Source: Pseudoips prasinana (lineage: Eukaryota; Arthropoda; Insecta; Lepidoptera; Nolidae). Taken from it: a DNA stretch of 64,000 nucleotides. The position numbers and the translations under genes were made by a program. Position 1 is the first letter of the stretch. Every line of letters begins with the position of its first letter. This document shows positions 55,320 to 64,000 of this stretch, piece after piece. The stretch is from positions 20,642,001 to 20,706,000 of the forward strand of contig OX621242.1 in the NCBI GenBank assembly GCA_951640165.1. Reading direction: 5' to 3'. Under the pieces are notes generated by a model. That model was given only the letters and a program-made list of their open reading frames with translations, was not told where the DNA came from and made no database searches.

Positions 55320-55747
55320 ATTTCTAAATACATATATATTAGTATAGTAAAAGAAGTATACCTGGCCTGTGTGAATAGGACAACTGGAAGGGGAAGACCT
55401 CATCGAACATTCTCTGAACAAATCGGAGACGTTCTCAAGAAAGGGCAGGTCAGAAGTACCCTAAACCGGCGAGCATGTAATAAGAATATAATGAAAGTAA
55501 TTGAGGTAACAGAGGTGTGCAAAGATCGTGACAAATAGAAATCCGTTGTCTCTGCTTACCCCTCTGAGAAACAGGCGTGAGTCTTTGTATGTATGTATAT
55601 ATTAGAGATAAATTACATCCAGCCACAGAACAAATAATCCTACTCAACACACAAAGATTTGTTCTGGGTGGATCTGGATCGAACCCACGACCTCTGGCTT
55701 AGCCGGGTCACTCCGGGTCACAAACCACTATACCAACCGGGCAATAA
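55320..55747 (-). mobile_element. S1-like SINE (- strand) interrupted by a Q LINE tail
   Basis: Left: TTTCTAAATACATATATATTAG; right: TATATTAGAGATAAATTACATCCAGCCACAGAAC...GATCGAACCCACGACCTCTGGC...CACTATACCAACCGGGCAAT. Together they follow the reverse S1 order. The Q insert separates them at the TAAATACATA site. Confidence 0.65.
55360..55595 (+). pseudogene. Q family LINE coding tail, copy 3 (longest)
   Basis: Open frame from about 55380: [20 protein letters not shown], then [20 protein letters not shown], a TAG where other copies have a sense codon, and SVVSAYPSEKQA before TGA, with a GTATGTATGTATATA tail. The basic GRGRPHRTF segment followed by a short helical tail is reminiscent of LINE protein C-termini (inference); the RT core is absent. 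Confidence 0.65.
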
Positions 55748-55776
55748 GAAACGTAATACGCATTAGCTGATAATTA

Positions 55777-55884
55777 TTGGAACGAAGTTCCTTATCGCGC
55801 GTTGTGAAAGGGGGCTGGATGGAAAAAAATCTTACGAAAAGTTGTCACGACACTTTTTGCAGCTGTGCGGCGTGCGCATGTTTC

Positions 55885-55936
<52 letters not shown>

Positions 55937-56070
55937 AGAAAGCAAGCCAGATATTTACAGTGTGGTGTCGCGACGATTATTTTTGTTGAGTGTATACAGG
56001 GTTTTTGTACATAATAAATAATAAGAAATAACTTCGTTCCATCCGGGTGTCCCTTGACACCTCTCAAGTT
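55777..56070 (+). repeat. ~290-bp dispersed element, copy 2, with expanded (CT)n
   Basis: Same ends and core as 54393-54680. The (CT)n run is much longer here (about 55887-55932), and about 15 bp (TTACTTTCATTTCTATTTCGC region) are replaced. Confidence 0.82.
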
Positions 56071-56351
56071 TTTTTTGTTTGTACGTTTTTCTTTTTTAGT
56101 GTAATTTGCATGTTGATGCGCTACACCTTTTACAGTTTCATAGCCAAATTAAGATCCTTAAGTTACGTCCACTTTTTATTTTATACCTTGTATATTCTTT
56201 TACGAGTCCAGACTACTCAGAAAATAAATTACATAAACGTAGCAGCTATCATTCTCAAGAGAACAAGAGTTTTACAAAAGAATTCATTACTCTTTGACTG
56301 TATTTTACGTATTTATCCTTTGACTTCATAACAGATACAATCAAATAATCA

Positions 56352-56549
56352 ACTGCACGTGTGGCGCAGCGGCTAAGACAGTCGCCTCACCACTTCGTGT
56401 CGCGGGTTCGACTCCCGCACCGGATAACTATTTGTGTGACCCATGAATAGTTGTTCTGAGTCTGGATGTAATTTGTGTCCGTGTATTATATTATGTTTGT
56501 AAAGTACCCCGTGACACAGGGATCAAATTCCCTAGTGCGGGCGTTGTCT
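56352..56549 (+). mobile_element. SINE family S2, copy 5, near intact
   Basis: AACTGCACGTGTGGCGCAGCGGCTAAGACAGTCGCCTC, GTGTCGCGGGTTCGACTCCCGCACCGG, GTTCTGAGTCTGGATGTAATTTGTGTCCG, GTACCCCGTGACACAGGG and GCGGGCGTTGTCTTTTTT. Good A- and B-box matches, but the tRNA-like part cannot fold as a complete tRNA gene. Confidence 0.87.
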
Positions 56550-56738
56550 TTTTTATGATAGTAGAAATGCAACGCATATTTGGCTGAAAAAAAAGCAGCA
56601 AACTGTTAATTATGTAACGAACAGTAAATGAATTTTTAATAAGATTCCAAATAGTACCCAAGCAAAGCTCGACATCAAACGTCCGTCGAGTTTTATGAAG
56701 ATAAGTGACTTATTTTACCTATATAATCCTGTGTGTCA

Positions 56739-57115
56739 AAGTCACCCAAAGAGCAATCGAAAAGGCTATGCTCGGAGTAGATATCACTGCGCGATCGAAT
56801 CAAAAACATCGAAATCCGGAGGCAAACCAAAGTAGCCGACATAGCCCAAAGAATTGCCAAACTGAAGTGGCAGTGGGCAGGACACATAGCTCGTAGAACC
56901 GACGGCTGATGGGATAAAAAGGTTCTCAAGACCACGAACCGGAAGACGCAGCGTCGGCAGGCTCCCTACAAGGTAGACCGACGATCTTGTAAGGGTCGCG
57001 GGAAGCCGTTAGATGCGGCCAGCGCAGGACCGGCTATTGTGGAGATCCTTGGACGAGGCCTTTGTCCAGCTGTGGACGTCTTTCTGCTGATATGATGATG
57101 TTGATAAATCCTGTG
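56739..57115 (+). pseudogene. RTE-type LINE, C-terminal coding tail and 3' end
   Basis: VTQRAIEKAMLGVDITARS, then after frameshifts a KLKWQWAGHIARRTDG segment, TTNRKTQRRQAP, and a region before the end that in a working RTE has R-GRP--RW-DDL and W--L-EAYV-QWT. The 3' end GAGGCCTTTGTCCAGCTGTGGACGTC...GCTGATATGATGATG has the short TGATGA tail usual for RTE elements. Heavily broken and 5'-truncated. Confidence 0.8.
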
Positions 57116-57388
57116 CTTGATTATACTACGTGTAAACGCATCTCTACATTAATTGAAGACCTTTTCATAGAAAGGCATAAAATGGAACAAAACCTTCTTG
57201 GGTTGGAGATGGCTTCAGTACCAACATGTAGTTACTGGTCTTTCAAGCTCCGCATTCCTGTGTATGAGAGAACATTTTGCTAGAGGAGAGACCCAGGAAT
57301 ATGGGTTTTAAACACCCAATTAAAGTCCGAGAATATCCTGAATTATGGACACCATAATTTGTAGGAATAGCTTTTAACCAGAACCATT
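57116..57388. other. Short unannotated stretch
   Basis: No clear feature. The frame 57062-57283 overlaps the LINE tail and is probably chance. Confidence 0.45.
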
Positions 57389-57933
57389 GAGGCGCTCATA
57401 GCCACATGCTGTTACCGGTCCGTAAGTGATTGGCGAGGATAAGCGTCTAGGCTCGCGGTCAGTCCATAGATGAGTGACCGCCAAAGTGGTTTAATATCTC
57501 AGCGTCTCCGTGCTTCGGAGGGCGCGTTAAGCTATTGGTTCCGGTTGTACCGATTAGGCAACAGTCGTTAAGCCATGTCAGACGCCTACTGGGCGGCTTG
57601 AACAACTCTTAGAATAGAATATGCATTTATTACTCTCATCACCAAAGTAGTTTACATTTGCTTAAAATAATATGACATTTAGCATTGTACATTTTAGCAT
57701 TTAGAAATGCAACTAGTTTTGTAAGAGACTGGTGCCTTGATAAGCTCGAGTGGGTTATGTTAGCGGGACACACGTTACCCTTCCTTCGCTTTTCCATCAA
57801 GAGATAGGGGACATGGGGGGACTGTGGGAAGTATGAAAGACTTTCTTACAATGAGAACGTTCCATTTTGCATATAGGTCTCTCTACTTTGACACTAGAGT
57901 AACCACTGCCCATACGATAAGTAAGTAAGTAAA
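57389..57933 (+). repeat. S4 family repeat, copy 4, interrupted
   Basis: GAGGCGCTCATAGCCACATG...GGCTTGAACAACTCT at the left and GACACTAGAGTAACCACTGCCCATACGATAAGTAAGTAAGTAAA at the right. The intact copy at 49.35 kb shows the two halves are normally adjacent. Confidence 0.82.
57606..57893 (-). mobile_element. CR1-like LINE 3' end inserted in S4
   Basis: Read on -, the sequence ends TTGGTGATGAGAGTAATAAATGCATATTCTATTCTA and includes AAGGCACCAGTCTCTTACAAAA, matching the 3' UTR of the LINE at 17.68-17.79 kb. It is a 5'-truncated LINE tail of about 285 bp without coding sequence. Confidence 0.68.
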
Positions 57934-58250
57934 CAGAAACACCGTTATTCGATTGTTTTAAGGTCTGATATATGTATATCTGCCAGTGTGTGTATAGTAT
58001 GAGATATAATATAGTCAGTGTGGGAGCGTGTGACGTCAGAGTGCGACGCTCACCGCGATGCTATGTCGATTCGTCGACAGGCTTTATTTCCGCTTGTCGC
58101 CTAAAAGTGGAAATACGATATCGGTTATATTTTATTTCCAATAATTCAGTTATTGGAATAGAAGTATACTCCCATGAAACGTGTCCGAGTAGCCGCCGAT
58201 TTTTTATGGAACATATTGGCTTTTTTCTATATCTACTGGATGTTTTTAAA
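57934..58250. other. Short gene-free stretch
   Basis: The frame 57972-58325 (+) runs into the Helitron at 58251 and has no family feature. Confidence 0.45.
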
Positions 58251-58519
58251 TCTATATATATAAAAATCAATGCCACTTTCCGTTGTAATGTTATAACTCA
58301 ACAACGCCTTTACCGATTTGGCTAATTTTGGTCTTGAATTATTCGTGGAAATCCAGGGAGGGTTTGTACGTAGGAAAATTTAAAAAATGTCTTGAAAAAG
58401 TGTAAAATCAACAGCATTTAGCATTTTAAAATATTTTTATAGTTTGAATAAATGAACTTAATAATCATTTTTTTTATTACTATGCCTTATACGTAGCGAA
58501 GCACGTACCGGGCCGCTAG
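58251..58519 (+). mobile_element. Helitron-like element, 269 bp, with inverted 3' end beyond
   Basis: A|TCTATATATATAAAAATC at the start and GTAGCGAAGCACGTACCGGGCCG-CTAG|T at the end. The last 24 bp before CTAG (58492-58515) are also present inverted at 58551-58574, separated by ATTATAATAATAATCCTGGGACATTATATA. Confidence 0.82.
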
Positions 58520-58574
58520 TATTATAATAATAATCCTGGGACATTATATACGGCCCGGTACGTGCTTCGCTACG

Positions 58575-58861
58575 ATTTACGTATTTACCTATTGAATTAT
58601 ACGGAACATCAACTTACTACTCCGCTACTGTGTTTCGAGTCTAGCAACATGTACATGGAAAGTATTCGAGATCTGTGTTGTCAAAGGTATTTACGGATAA
58701 CGGCGCCAAATTCTAATTGTGAAGTGAAGGCAGTATAACGTCTCCGTGGCAAAATATTATCAACATCAAAATAATAATAAAAAACCATAGTTTCTAGATG
58801 TTGTACAAGAAGTACTAGAATTGATCATATAGTGGAATTGATCATAGAGTGTAAACTATGC
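58575..58861. other. Short gene-free stretch
   Basis: Nothing recognisable. Confidence 0.45.
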
Positions 58862-58952
58862 AAAACTTGTACTATGGAAACCAGATAGCTGATATACAAT
58901 ATTACACAACTTGCGGCGTGAAAGGAAAGTATTTACCAACCACGCAAATACA
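58862..58952 (-). mobile_element. SINE S1, internally deleted
   Basis: On +: CAAAACTTGTACTATGGAAACCAGATAGCTGATATAC joins to TTGCGGCGTGAAAGGAAAGTATTTACCAACCACGC. The middle of S1 is missing. Confidence 0.75.
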
Positions 58953-59539
58953 AATAACTACCAAAACGAGTTAATATATAGAGATTTCTAAAAAAATGGA
59001 AATGGTCCAATTCTGAGACAACAAAGATTTTCCTAAACATTGAAGTACTATGAAAAATTGTGTTGTGTCAGATTTAGAATATTGAATTTAGTAATAAAAC
59101 GAAAATAACAACCTCCGACTCAATTTTTTTACGACCAGAAAAATTTATATAGCAGATGTACTCCAACTAGTAGCAGTTAAATATAGACGTATAGTAGGTA
59201 TAGCTATAATATATCTCTTCAGATTCTACGATAATCCAAGTTCTCCCTAAAATTGAACTGTCAAATTTCACCACAAACAAAAGAATGAACTGGATAAACA
59301 GAAAACGTTAAAAAAGTGAACGATGTCCGTTACACGCCTCACCTTTAAATTGAATTTCATACAAAATTTTTATGAAAACAATTTTCATACGATTTCGATG
59401 TTGATGTATAGGTACCTGTATATATTTGGTTATTGTTTCGTTTTTAAGTGTACTCAAGCCTGTATTTGGATATACAAGTCAAATCTGAGCTGTCCCTTAA
59501 GTACAAACTTGAGGAACTGAAATTAAGTCCTCAGGTCGA
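58953..59539. other. Gene-free stretch
   Basis: Nothing recognisable. Confidence 0.5.
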
Positions 59540-59660
59540 TACTGTTACGCACACGCGTGTTTTAAGTGCAAGAAAATTTCCAATAACAATATGTCGCCCA
59601 ACCCGAGATTTAACCCAAGACAGTATATGCAGCTAAACACGCTACTGCTACACAATTGAT
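59540..59660 (-). mobile_element. S3-like SINE head, diverged
   Basis: AATATGTCGCCCAACCCGAGATTTAACCCAAGACAGTATATGCAGCTAAACACGCTACTGCTACAC resembles the reversed S3 tRNA-like head. Confidence 0.5.
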
Positions 59661-60776
59661 GTAGTCTAAGAGGCACACATTATATACAATATCGTCTACC
59701 TTTCGTTGACAAGATTGTAGATTAAGGGTTATTAATTTGAAACTAATTGCTATGGTAATTACAACCCATGTAAACAAAGTGAAAAAATAAGTTCAAATCT
59801 TTGCAACACAACTTCGTAGTGTTATTCTATGTATGCATAGTGCGTACTAGAAGTTTTCTTTAAGCAAATCTTAGACGGAGTGAGACTTGCGTGAAAAGGG
59901 GTACATAATAATATAGTGCACAGCAAATAATTAGTTATATACATTTAATTATGCATATACCTACCTTCTTACTTAATAAATAAAACATACATAAATGCAT
60001 CCATGCATCTCTGTGACCAGAGGCACATCGAGCTATATGTTGTAATGAACTTTTGCTTTCCATACAAATGACAACATTTTATGTCCACCATAATGCCTAC
60101 TATCTGTCGGCCTACTTTCAAGTCACATAATTGAACTACAATGTCGAAAAAATTTCTTTTGTTTTTCTTCTGAAGAGTGCAATGGATTTTAATGAATTTA
60201 TTCCTTTATATCCGTTATAACGTATTAGGTAGCATATGGGTTAAACTATATTTCGGATGGAAAACTGAATTAAAATGCGTTCTATCGTTTGCAAGCTATA
60301 ACGCCACAGACAATCAAGCGTAGAACTTATGAAATTATGGACCGGGAATCAAAATTGATCACCACCAAAGTAAGAACCGATGATTATTAACATTTTAAAG
60401 TTTCAGTAAAATATCAATGATTCCAACCCATACTATGTCTTATAACGAATAGCAAGTAATAATGTTAAAGATAAATAAGGAAGATACATGCCACTTCCTC
60501 CGTAGAACCGAGGCAGGTATAATTTACGAGTTAACATTATTTAGAGGCACGCTAAATGGATATTTACATTTGTCATTCACGTTTATGTATCTGATAGTTT
60601 GTTTCCTGATTATAAGTAAACAACAGGCACTTATAACTACCTCATATATTATCATGTTTCTAAAAATAGAAGGTCATAATTTCCACTAAATTTTTTTATT
60701 TGTTTGTTACGCAATTTCTTCGTTGATTTTAAATTGATGATGATAATTGCTTTTTTATTCGATAGCGAAGGCTGAC
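59661..60776. other. Gene-free stretch
   Basis: No recognisable gene; frames at 60462-60689 and nearby look like chance. The inverted repeat arm begins, as far as the window lets one see, at 60777. Confidence 0.45.
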
Positions 60777-62135
60777 CATCGATACGACGTTCCGCTTAAA
60801 ATAACCACTGTCAAATCTAGTTCGAATGTATTACGACAGGTGACATTTCGAATGCGCCGTAATCTTCATAAGTTTGTTATCCTATTTATTATAAAATTGG
60901 ATTCAAAAAATTATTATCAAAATGGAAAAACCGAGAAACAATTGGGAAACCGAGTGAATTGGTAACCTCTTTTCATTAATTCTGTTAAAAAAACCGGACG
61001 TGCAGGTTTAATCATATTGACTTATTCCTGTTTGGTATTTTTTTAACTGCTGATGCAAAACGAGTGGTCTTATAAGTTTGACGTCGATCTGTGTCTGTGT
61101 CTGTGACATCGGTCCTGTGACGTAGCTCTCAAACGTATGGACCGCTTTTGATGCGGTTTTTAGGGCTCCGTAGCCAAATGGCAAAAAACGGAACCCTTAT
61201 AGATTCGCCATGTCTGTCTATCCGTCCGTATGTCACAGCCACTTTTTCCCGAAACTATAAGAGCTGTACTGTTGAAACTTGGTAAGTAGATGTATTCTGT
61301 GAACCACATTAAGATTTTCACACAAAAATAGAAATAGAACAATCATTTTGAGCGAACCCCATACATAGGTAGAACTGAAACTGAAAAAAAATTTTTTCAT
61401 CGTACCCATACGTGTGGGGTATGTATGGATAGGTCTTCAAAAAATGATATTACGGTTTCTAATATCATTTTTTTCTAAACTGAATAGTTTGCGCGAGAGA
61501 CTCTTCCAAAGTGGTAAAATGAGTGTCCCCCCCCCCCCCTGGTTTGAACGAGATCTAGTAAGTAGTTTTTATTAATACGTCATAAATCGTAAATTAACCT
61601 TTAACCGCAATTAACCTTTCATTTAATCAACAGAAATACTTGCTGTTACTGAACCCTTCATGGGTGAGTCCGACTCGCACTTGGCCGGTTTTTATTTTTC
61701 ATTTGTAAGCCACTTACCTTGCGCTTGTTCTTAGCCTTGTTTAGTTAATACCAGTCCAGTGGTAGAAGAGTATCAGCTCTTTTCCTAAATGATGTAATTA
61801 TAGTTGAAGTCGGGGTTTTCTAACGTTTAGGTTAGGTTATTAGTCTTAAATATTGTTTTTTAGGATTTCGTACCCAAAGAGTCCTAACGAAACTTTATTA
61901 CTAAGTACTTCTCAATAATAGACATCGTATTCAGAATCACACACAGTTCCTCAAGTTTCATGTTGCTCTCGGAACTAAAACCGCGTATTACGTTGAATAT
62001 AACAGTAATAATGTAACGTCTTTATCACTCTGACAATGAATTATTATTTAAATGTAAAACCGGTATTTACGTCGTATGTATTGGATAAGACTTGCAAAAT
62101 GACAAAAACAGCAGTGTTATATGCGAGTCATAAAG
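60777..62135. repeat. Large inverted repeat, left arm (at least 1.36 kb)
   Basis: Starts CATCGATACGACGTTCCG, whose reverse complement is the last bases of the window, and ends ATATGCGAGTCATAAAG, matching CTTTATGACTCGCATAT at 62644. All stretches compared by eye are identical to the right arm, apart from a C-run (13 C here, 11 G in the other arm) and isolated bases not excluded. It contains an L repeat copy on the - strand. Confidence 0.9.
61151..61694 (-). repeat. L family repeat, copy 3 (in left arm)
   Basis: On +: TTAGGGCTCCGTAGCCAAATGGCAAAAAACGGAACCC at the left and AACCCTTCATGGGTGAGTCCGACTCGCACTTGGCCGG at the right. The 60-residue open frame inside is not a gene. Confidence 0.78.
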
Positions 62136-62141
62136 GATATA

Positions 62142-62175
<34 letters not shown>

Positions 62176-62643
62176 TGGGACATTATTCACATACGGCCAT
62201 CTGATCCCAAACTAAGCAGAGCTTGTACTATGGAAACCAGATAACTGATATACTACATATACTACTTTCTTTTGTAAATACATACTTATATAGATAATTT
62301 ACACCCAGACTCAGGACAAACAGACATGTTCATGCACACAAATATCTGTCCCGGGTGGGAATCGAACCCACGACCTCCGGCGTGAAATGCAGGGTATCTA
62401 CCAACCACGCCAACATATATATTATTATAGGTTCACAACCACCGAAGAAATGTCATCTCTTCTGTAAGTAGGTTAATAACTTGGTAAATATCTCAATTCT
62501 AATAACTATTCAGATTTTGTTCACCATCTGAGCATGCAAGGCAAGCGTCAATATAATAATTCCTAGCTAGAAAAATATACCTGAGTTTTTCTAATGCCAA
62601 GTAGATACCTACTTCTTTTTAGTCTGTATTCACGATAACGATA
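62136..62643. other. Spacer of the large inverted repeat: (TA)n, S1 SINE, unique sequence
   Basis: 508 bp. (TA)n at about 62138-62172, a full S1 SINE on - (62173-62417), then about 225 bp without a recognised element. The spacer does not pair with itself. Confidence 0.85.
62173..62417 (-). mobile_element. SINE family S1 (- strand), near full length
   Basis: On +: TCCTGGGACATTATTCACATACGGCCATCTGATCCCAAACTAAGCAGAGCTTG, CACCCAGACTCAGGACAAACAGACATG, GGTGGGAATCGAACCCACGACCTCCGGCGTG and CTACCAACCACGCCAAC. The TAAATACATACTTATATAG site is empty here and serves as the reference for the hot spot. Confidence 0.88.
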
Positions 62644-64000
62644 CTTTATGACTCGCATATAACACTGCTGTTTTTGTCATTTTGCAAGTCTTATCCAATA
62701 CATACGACGTAAATACCGGTTTTACATTTAAATAATAATTCATTGTCAGAGTGATAAAGACGTTACATTATTACTGTTATATTCAACGTAATACGCGGTT
62801 TTAGTTCCGAGAGCAACATGAAACTTGAGGAACTGTGTGTGATTCTGAATACGATGTCTATTATTGAGAAGTACTTAGTAATAAAGTTTCGTTAGGACTC
62901 TTTGGGTACGAAATCCTAAAAAACAATATTTAAGACTAATAACCTAACCTAAACGTTAGAAAACCCCGACTTCAACTATAATTACATCATTTAGGAAAAG
63001 AGCTGATACTCTTCTACCACTGGACTGGTATTAACTAAACAAGGCTAAGAACAAGCGCAAGGTAAGTGGCTTACAAATGAAAAATAAAAACCGGCCAAGT
63101 GCGAGTCGGACTCACCCATGAAGGGTTCAGTAACAGCAAGTATTTCTGTTGATTAAATGAAAGGTTAATTGCGGTTAAAGGTTAATTTACGATTTATGAC
63201 GTATTAAAAAAAACTACTTACTAGATCTCGTTCAAACCAGGGGGGGGGGGACACTCATTTTACCACTTTGGAAGAGTCTCTCGCGCAAACTATTCAGTTT
63301 AGAAAAAAATGATATTAGAAACCGTAATATCATTTTTTGAAGACCTATCCATACATACCCCACACGTATGGGTACGATGAAAAAATTTTTTTTCAGTTTC
63401 AGTTCTACCTATGTATGGGGTTCGCTCAAAATGATTGTTCTATTTCTATTTTTGTGTGAAAATCTTAATGTGGTTCACAGAATACATCTACTTACCAAGT
63501 TTCAACAGTACAGCTCTTATAGTTTCGGGAAAAAGTGGCTGTGACATACGGACGGATAGACAGACATGGCGAATCTATAAGGGTTCCGTTTTTTGCCATT
63601 TGGCTACGGAGCCCTAAAAACCGCATCAAAAGCGGTCCATACGTTTGAGAGCTACGTCACAGGACCGATGTCACAGACACAGACACAGATCGACGTCAAA
63701 CTTATAAGACCACTCGTTTTGCATCAGCAGTTAAAAAAATACCAAACAGGAATAAGTCAATATGATTAAACCTGCACGTCCGGTTTTTTTAACAGAATTA
63801 ATGAAAAGAGGTTACCAATTCACTCGGTTTCCCAATTGTTTCTCGGTTTTTCCATTTTGATAATAATTTTTTGAATCCAATTTTATAATAAATAGGATAA
63901 CAAACTTATGAAGATTACGGCGCATTCGAAATGTCACCTGTCGTAATACATTCGAACTAGATTTGACAGTGGTTATTTTAAACGGAACGTCGTATCGATG
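62644..64000. repeat. Large inverted repeat, right arm (continues past the window end)
   Basis: Reverse complement of 60777-62135. The pairing sum of coordinates changes from 124779 at the inner end to 124777 at the outer end, exactly accounted for by the 13 versus 11 base homopolymer run. The arm is still matching at base 64000, so its true length is unknown. Confidence 0.9.
63083..63626 (+). repeat. L family repeat, copy 4 (in right arm)
   Basis: AAACCGGCCAAGTGCGAGTCGGACTCACCC...GGTTCCGTTTTTTGCCATTTGGCTACGGAGCCCTAAAAA. Mirror copy of 61151-61694; it shares the GAGCCC variant at its end, showing the two arose together by duplication rather than by independent insertion. Confidence 0.8.

Noticed and set aside
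58501..58575. Rho-independent-like terminator hairpin
   Set aside because: It is a duplicated Helitron terminus in a eukaryotic genome; a bacterial terminator reading is not appropriate.
61160..61342. Two identical 60-residue proteins (61160-61342 - and 63435-63617 +)
   Set aside because: They are the same chance frame inside the L repeat, duplicated by the large inverted repeat.

Overview
The window is nuclear genomic DNA from an insect, almost certainly a moth or butterfly (Lepidoptera). The base is AT-rich, genes have GT-AG introns, and the tRNA-derived SINEs, Helitron ends ('CTAG' termini with CGCGGAC-type hairpins), mariner copies and non-LTR retrotransposons are of kinds common in lepidopteran genomes. 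There are no prokaryotic operons, CRISPR arrays, rRNA genes or credible functional tRNA genes. Most short open frames are chance or transposon shadows.

One host gene is supported: the 3' half of an odorant receptor (7tm_6 family) on the + strand, in five exons from 599 to 7512. Its introns hold a dead mariner, two SINEs and a 1.66-kb Helitron-like element. From about 7.5 kb to the end the window is intergenic, or intron of genes not visible here, and is built from transposable elements of several ages.

Layout: 0.6-7.5 kb odorant receptor; 8-11.1 kb degenerate repeats and Helitrons; 11.5-13.8 kb a 5'-truncated CR1/Jockey-type LINE (- strand); 16.8-17.8 kb a second CR1-like LINE tail (+), whose (TTA)n tail abuts a nearly full-length but inactivated R4/Dong-like retrotransposon (17.8-21.8 kb, -); 24.1-24.9 kb a mariner; 25-38 kb stacked SINEs and Helitrons; 36.5 and 39.3 kb two copies of a 135-bp MITE; 39.2-41.35 kb a ~328-bp tandem array with dimeric higher-order structure; 42.8-43.7 kb a 950-bp element with ~300-bp terminal inverted repeats and a perfect 8-bp target duplication; 44-58 kb SINEs, an RTE LINE tail, Helitron ends and a dispersed repeat pair; 60.8-64 kb (continuing past the end) a near-identical inverted repeat with arms of at least 1.36 kb.

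The main themes beyond ordinary annotation are: nested insertions that suggest target preference (R4-like element in a LINE tail; repeated insertions at one position inside a SINE); many short local inverted duplications, often at repeat ends; and the large terminal inverted repeat. Repeat family labels S1-S4, E, L and Q are local names used only here. No database search was possible, so family assignments rest on motifs, termini and target duplications visible in the sequence.
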